Assembly: GCF_047276495.1 (NCBI RefSeq)
Contig: NZ_CP178543.1
Span: 2,914,001-2,978,000 of the forward strand
DNA length: 64,000 nucleotides
Source of the DNA: Capilliphycus salinus
GTDB taxonomy: Bacteria; Cyanobacteriota; Cyanobacteriia; Cyanobacteriales; Microcoleaceae
Direction of reading: 5' to 3'
Shown: one piece after another, positions 62,782-64,000 of the stretch
Layout of the letters: each line of letters begins with the position of its first letter
How positions within the stretch are numbered: position 1 is the first letter of the stretch
Notes under the pieces: generated by a model
The model's input: the letters and a program-made list of their open reading frames with translations, nothing else
Told to the model about the DNA's origin: nothing
Database searches by the model: none
Made by a program: the position numbers and the translations under genes

Positions 62782-64000
62782 ATGAACAGAACTCAAACGA
62801 CCATTCTAATTATAGATCATTGTCTGAGAGACTTAGAAACCTATCAGGACTATATAACAAGACATAACAACAAGAATATAAAGAATGTGCAAATCTCGAT
62901 AGCGGAAACGGTTGAGAAGGGATTAGAGTATTGCCAAAAAAATGAATTTGATGTGATTATCTTAAATCCATTGGTTCCGAATTTAAAGAGGTTAAGGTTT
63001 GTCGAAAAATTAGAGAAAATCCAGAAGAATACCCCGATCATTGTGTTAAGCGAATCTCAACAAAAAGACAAAGCGAAACAAACAATAAAACGGGGAGTTC
63101 GAGATGACCTAATCAAAGAAAAACTGACATCGGAACAGCTTTTTCAAGCGATTGAGACTGTAATTCCCGAAAATAATCATTTCCAAACTGTAGAATATCT
63201 TGAACCCTATAATCGTTTTATAAAAACAGTTAATCGGCGGATTTTTCAAGGAGAAAAATTAGAAACTATCCTGCAAAAAACAGCGGACGATCTTCGGAAA
63301 ATTCTCGACTGCGACCGCGTTTTATTTTATCAATATTCAAGGGTTAATTTTCCGCAAAAACTCGTTCAATCGGTGAACAATAAAACTCCAAAAATCGATA
63401 ATTTTAACCCTACAGATTTTGGGATGTATTCCGACAAACAACGGGTGGTTGCCGATATTTACAAGGAAAAATTAACCGCAAATAATATCAAAAATTTAGA
63501 AAAAAATAAAGTAAAATCTTATTTAGCTTTTCCGGTTATAATTCCTTCAGAATCTCCTCAAAGCTTGGAAAAATTTGGATTATTAATCGCCCAGGACTGT
63601 GAGAAGTTTCGAGACTGGACTCCCAAAGAAATAGACCTGTTTGAACAACTATCTTTGCAAGTCTCAATCGCCATAAAACAAGAACAACTCTCTGAAAAAA
63701 TCGAAAAACTAAACACCCAACTCGAAACCCAAACCCGAGAAAGCGATCAACAAATTCAAGCCCTTTTAAATAATACCTTTCAATGTACCGGACTGCTCAC
63801 CCCCGACGGAATATTATTGGATGTCAACCAAACCGCTTTAGACTTGGGAGGCTTAAAACGAGAAGACACCATCAACCGTCCCTTTTGGGAAACCTACTGG
63901 TGGACGATTTCCCCAGAAACCCAAAACCAACTGCGTGAAAGTATCGCCAAAGCCGCTTTAGGAGAATCAATTTACTATGAAGTTGATGTGCTAACTGCGG
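62782..64000 (+). CDS. Receiver-like / GAF / PAS sensor protein, 3' end outside the window
   Basis: The frame is open from ATG 62782 to the window end, so at least 406 aa. Residues about 5-130 resemble a receiver domain, but the phosphoacceptor position reads VIILNP rather than the usual Asp, so it is probably not phosphorylated. A GAF domain follows (about 160-310: LETILQKTADDLRKIL, DRVLFYQYS, LFEQLSLQVSIAI). A short coiled coil leads to a PAS domain (about 330 onward: NNTFQCTGLLTPDGILLDVN). A histidine kinase domain may lie beyond the window. It is downstream of ho1, but a functional link is not shown. Confidence 0.8.
   Translation, partial: MNRTQTTILIIDHCLRDLETYQDYITRHNNKNIKNVQISIAETVEKGLEYCQKNEFDVIILNPLVPNLKRLRFVEKLEKIQKNTPIIVLSESQQKDKAKQTIKRGVRDDLIKEKLTSEQLFQAIETVIPENNHFQTVEYLEPYNRFIKTVNRRIFQGEKLETILQKTADDLRKILDCDRVLFYQYSRVNFPQKLVQSVNNKTPKIDNFNPTDFGMYSDKQRVVADIYKEKLTANNIKNLEKNKVKSYLAFPVIIPSESPQSLEKFGLLIAQDCEKFRDWTPKEIDLFEQLSLQVSIAIKQEQLSEKIEKLNTQLETQTRESDQQIQALLNNTFQCTGLLTPDGILLDVNQTALDLGGLKREDTINRPFWETYWWTISPETQNQLRESIAKAALGESIYYEVDVLTA

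Noticed and set aside
62652..62867. 71-aa open frame overlapping the sensor gene start
   Set aside because: It overlaps a better-supported gene in another frame. A GTACGGTTCCGTAC stretch resembles group II intron tails only superficially.

Overview
The window is cyanobacterial DNA. It carries a CpcT/CpeT-type phycobiliprotein lyase, heme oxygenase 1, NdhS, XisH/XisI-type proteins, HetC- and HetP-type proteins, and many GCGATCGC (HIP1-like) octamers. The short tandem repeats, Uma2 genes, TPR-glycosyltransferases and sulfotransferases suggest a filamentous Oscillatoriales-like genome. That placement is inference, and nothing here shows whether the organism makes heterocysts. No rRNA, tRNA or CRISPR array was recognised.

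Positions 1-20,600 form an export island. It holds a TPR-glycosyltransferase cut by the window edge, two near-identical 105-aa proteins with double-glycine leaders, a SPINDLY-type O-GlcNAc transferase homologue with decayed fragments of itself, a JmjC/cupin-4 oxygenase, and four RTX calcium-binding-repeat proteins. It also holds a HetP-like protein, an HlyD-type adaptor, and a HetC-like exporter (cNMP-binding domain, catalytic C39 peptidase, ABC transporter). A 13-bp palindrome, TGCCA-N3-TGGCA, occurs seven times in the intergenic DNA of this island. It lies upstream of both small proteins, the JmjC gene, two divergent RTX genes and the HlyD gene. I did not see it between genes elsewhere in the window. 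The simplest model is a co-regulated system that makes, modifies and secretes small leader-peptide proteins and RTX proteins. This is the best candidate for an undescribed system here.

Positions 21,500-39,650 concern surface glycans. An FkbM methyltransferase gene and a glycosyltransferase gene are followed by xisH (frameshifted), xisI and a Uma2 gene. A closely spaced minus-strand run of nine genes then reads from 39,622 down to 25,391. It encodes TPR proteins, glycosyltransferases and up to four sulfotransferase-type proteins, one interrupted by an in-frame stop. One product is a 1,449-aa TPR-GT2-GT4 protein. The group probably builds and sulfates an exopolysaccharide or glycosylates surface proteins.

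Positions 40,000-64,000 are mostly housekeeping: mutS, a 1-Cys peroxiredoxin, cysK, a CpcT/CpeT lyase, a STAS protein, hemF, mrp, ndhS, rpsB-tsf, recG, surE and ho1. Scattered among them are two intergenic repeat arrays (71/78 bp and 118 bp), interspersed GC-rich hairpins, and broken accessory genes (Rpn fragment, GNAT, Uma2). There is also a pentameric ligand-gated ion channel homologue. The window ends inside a sensor gene with a degenerate receiver, a GAF and a PAS domain.
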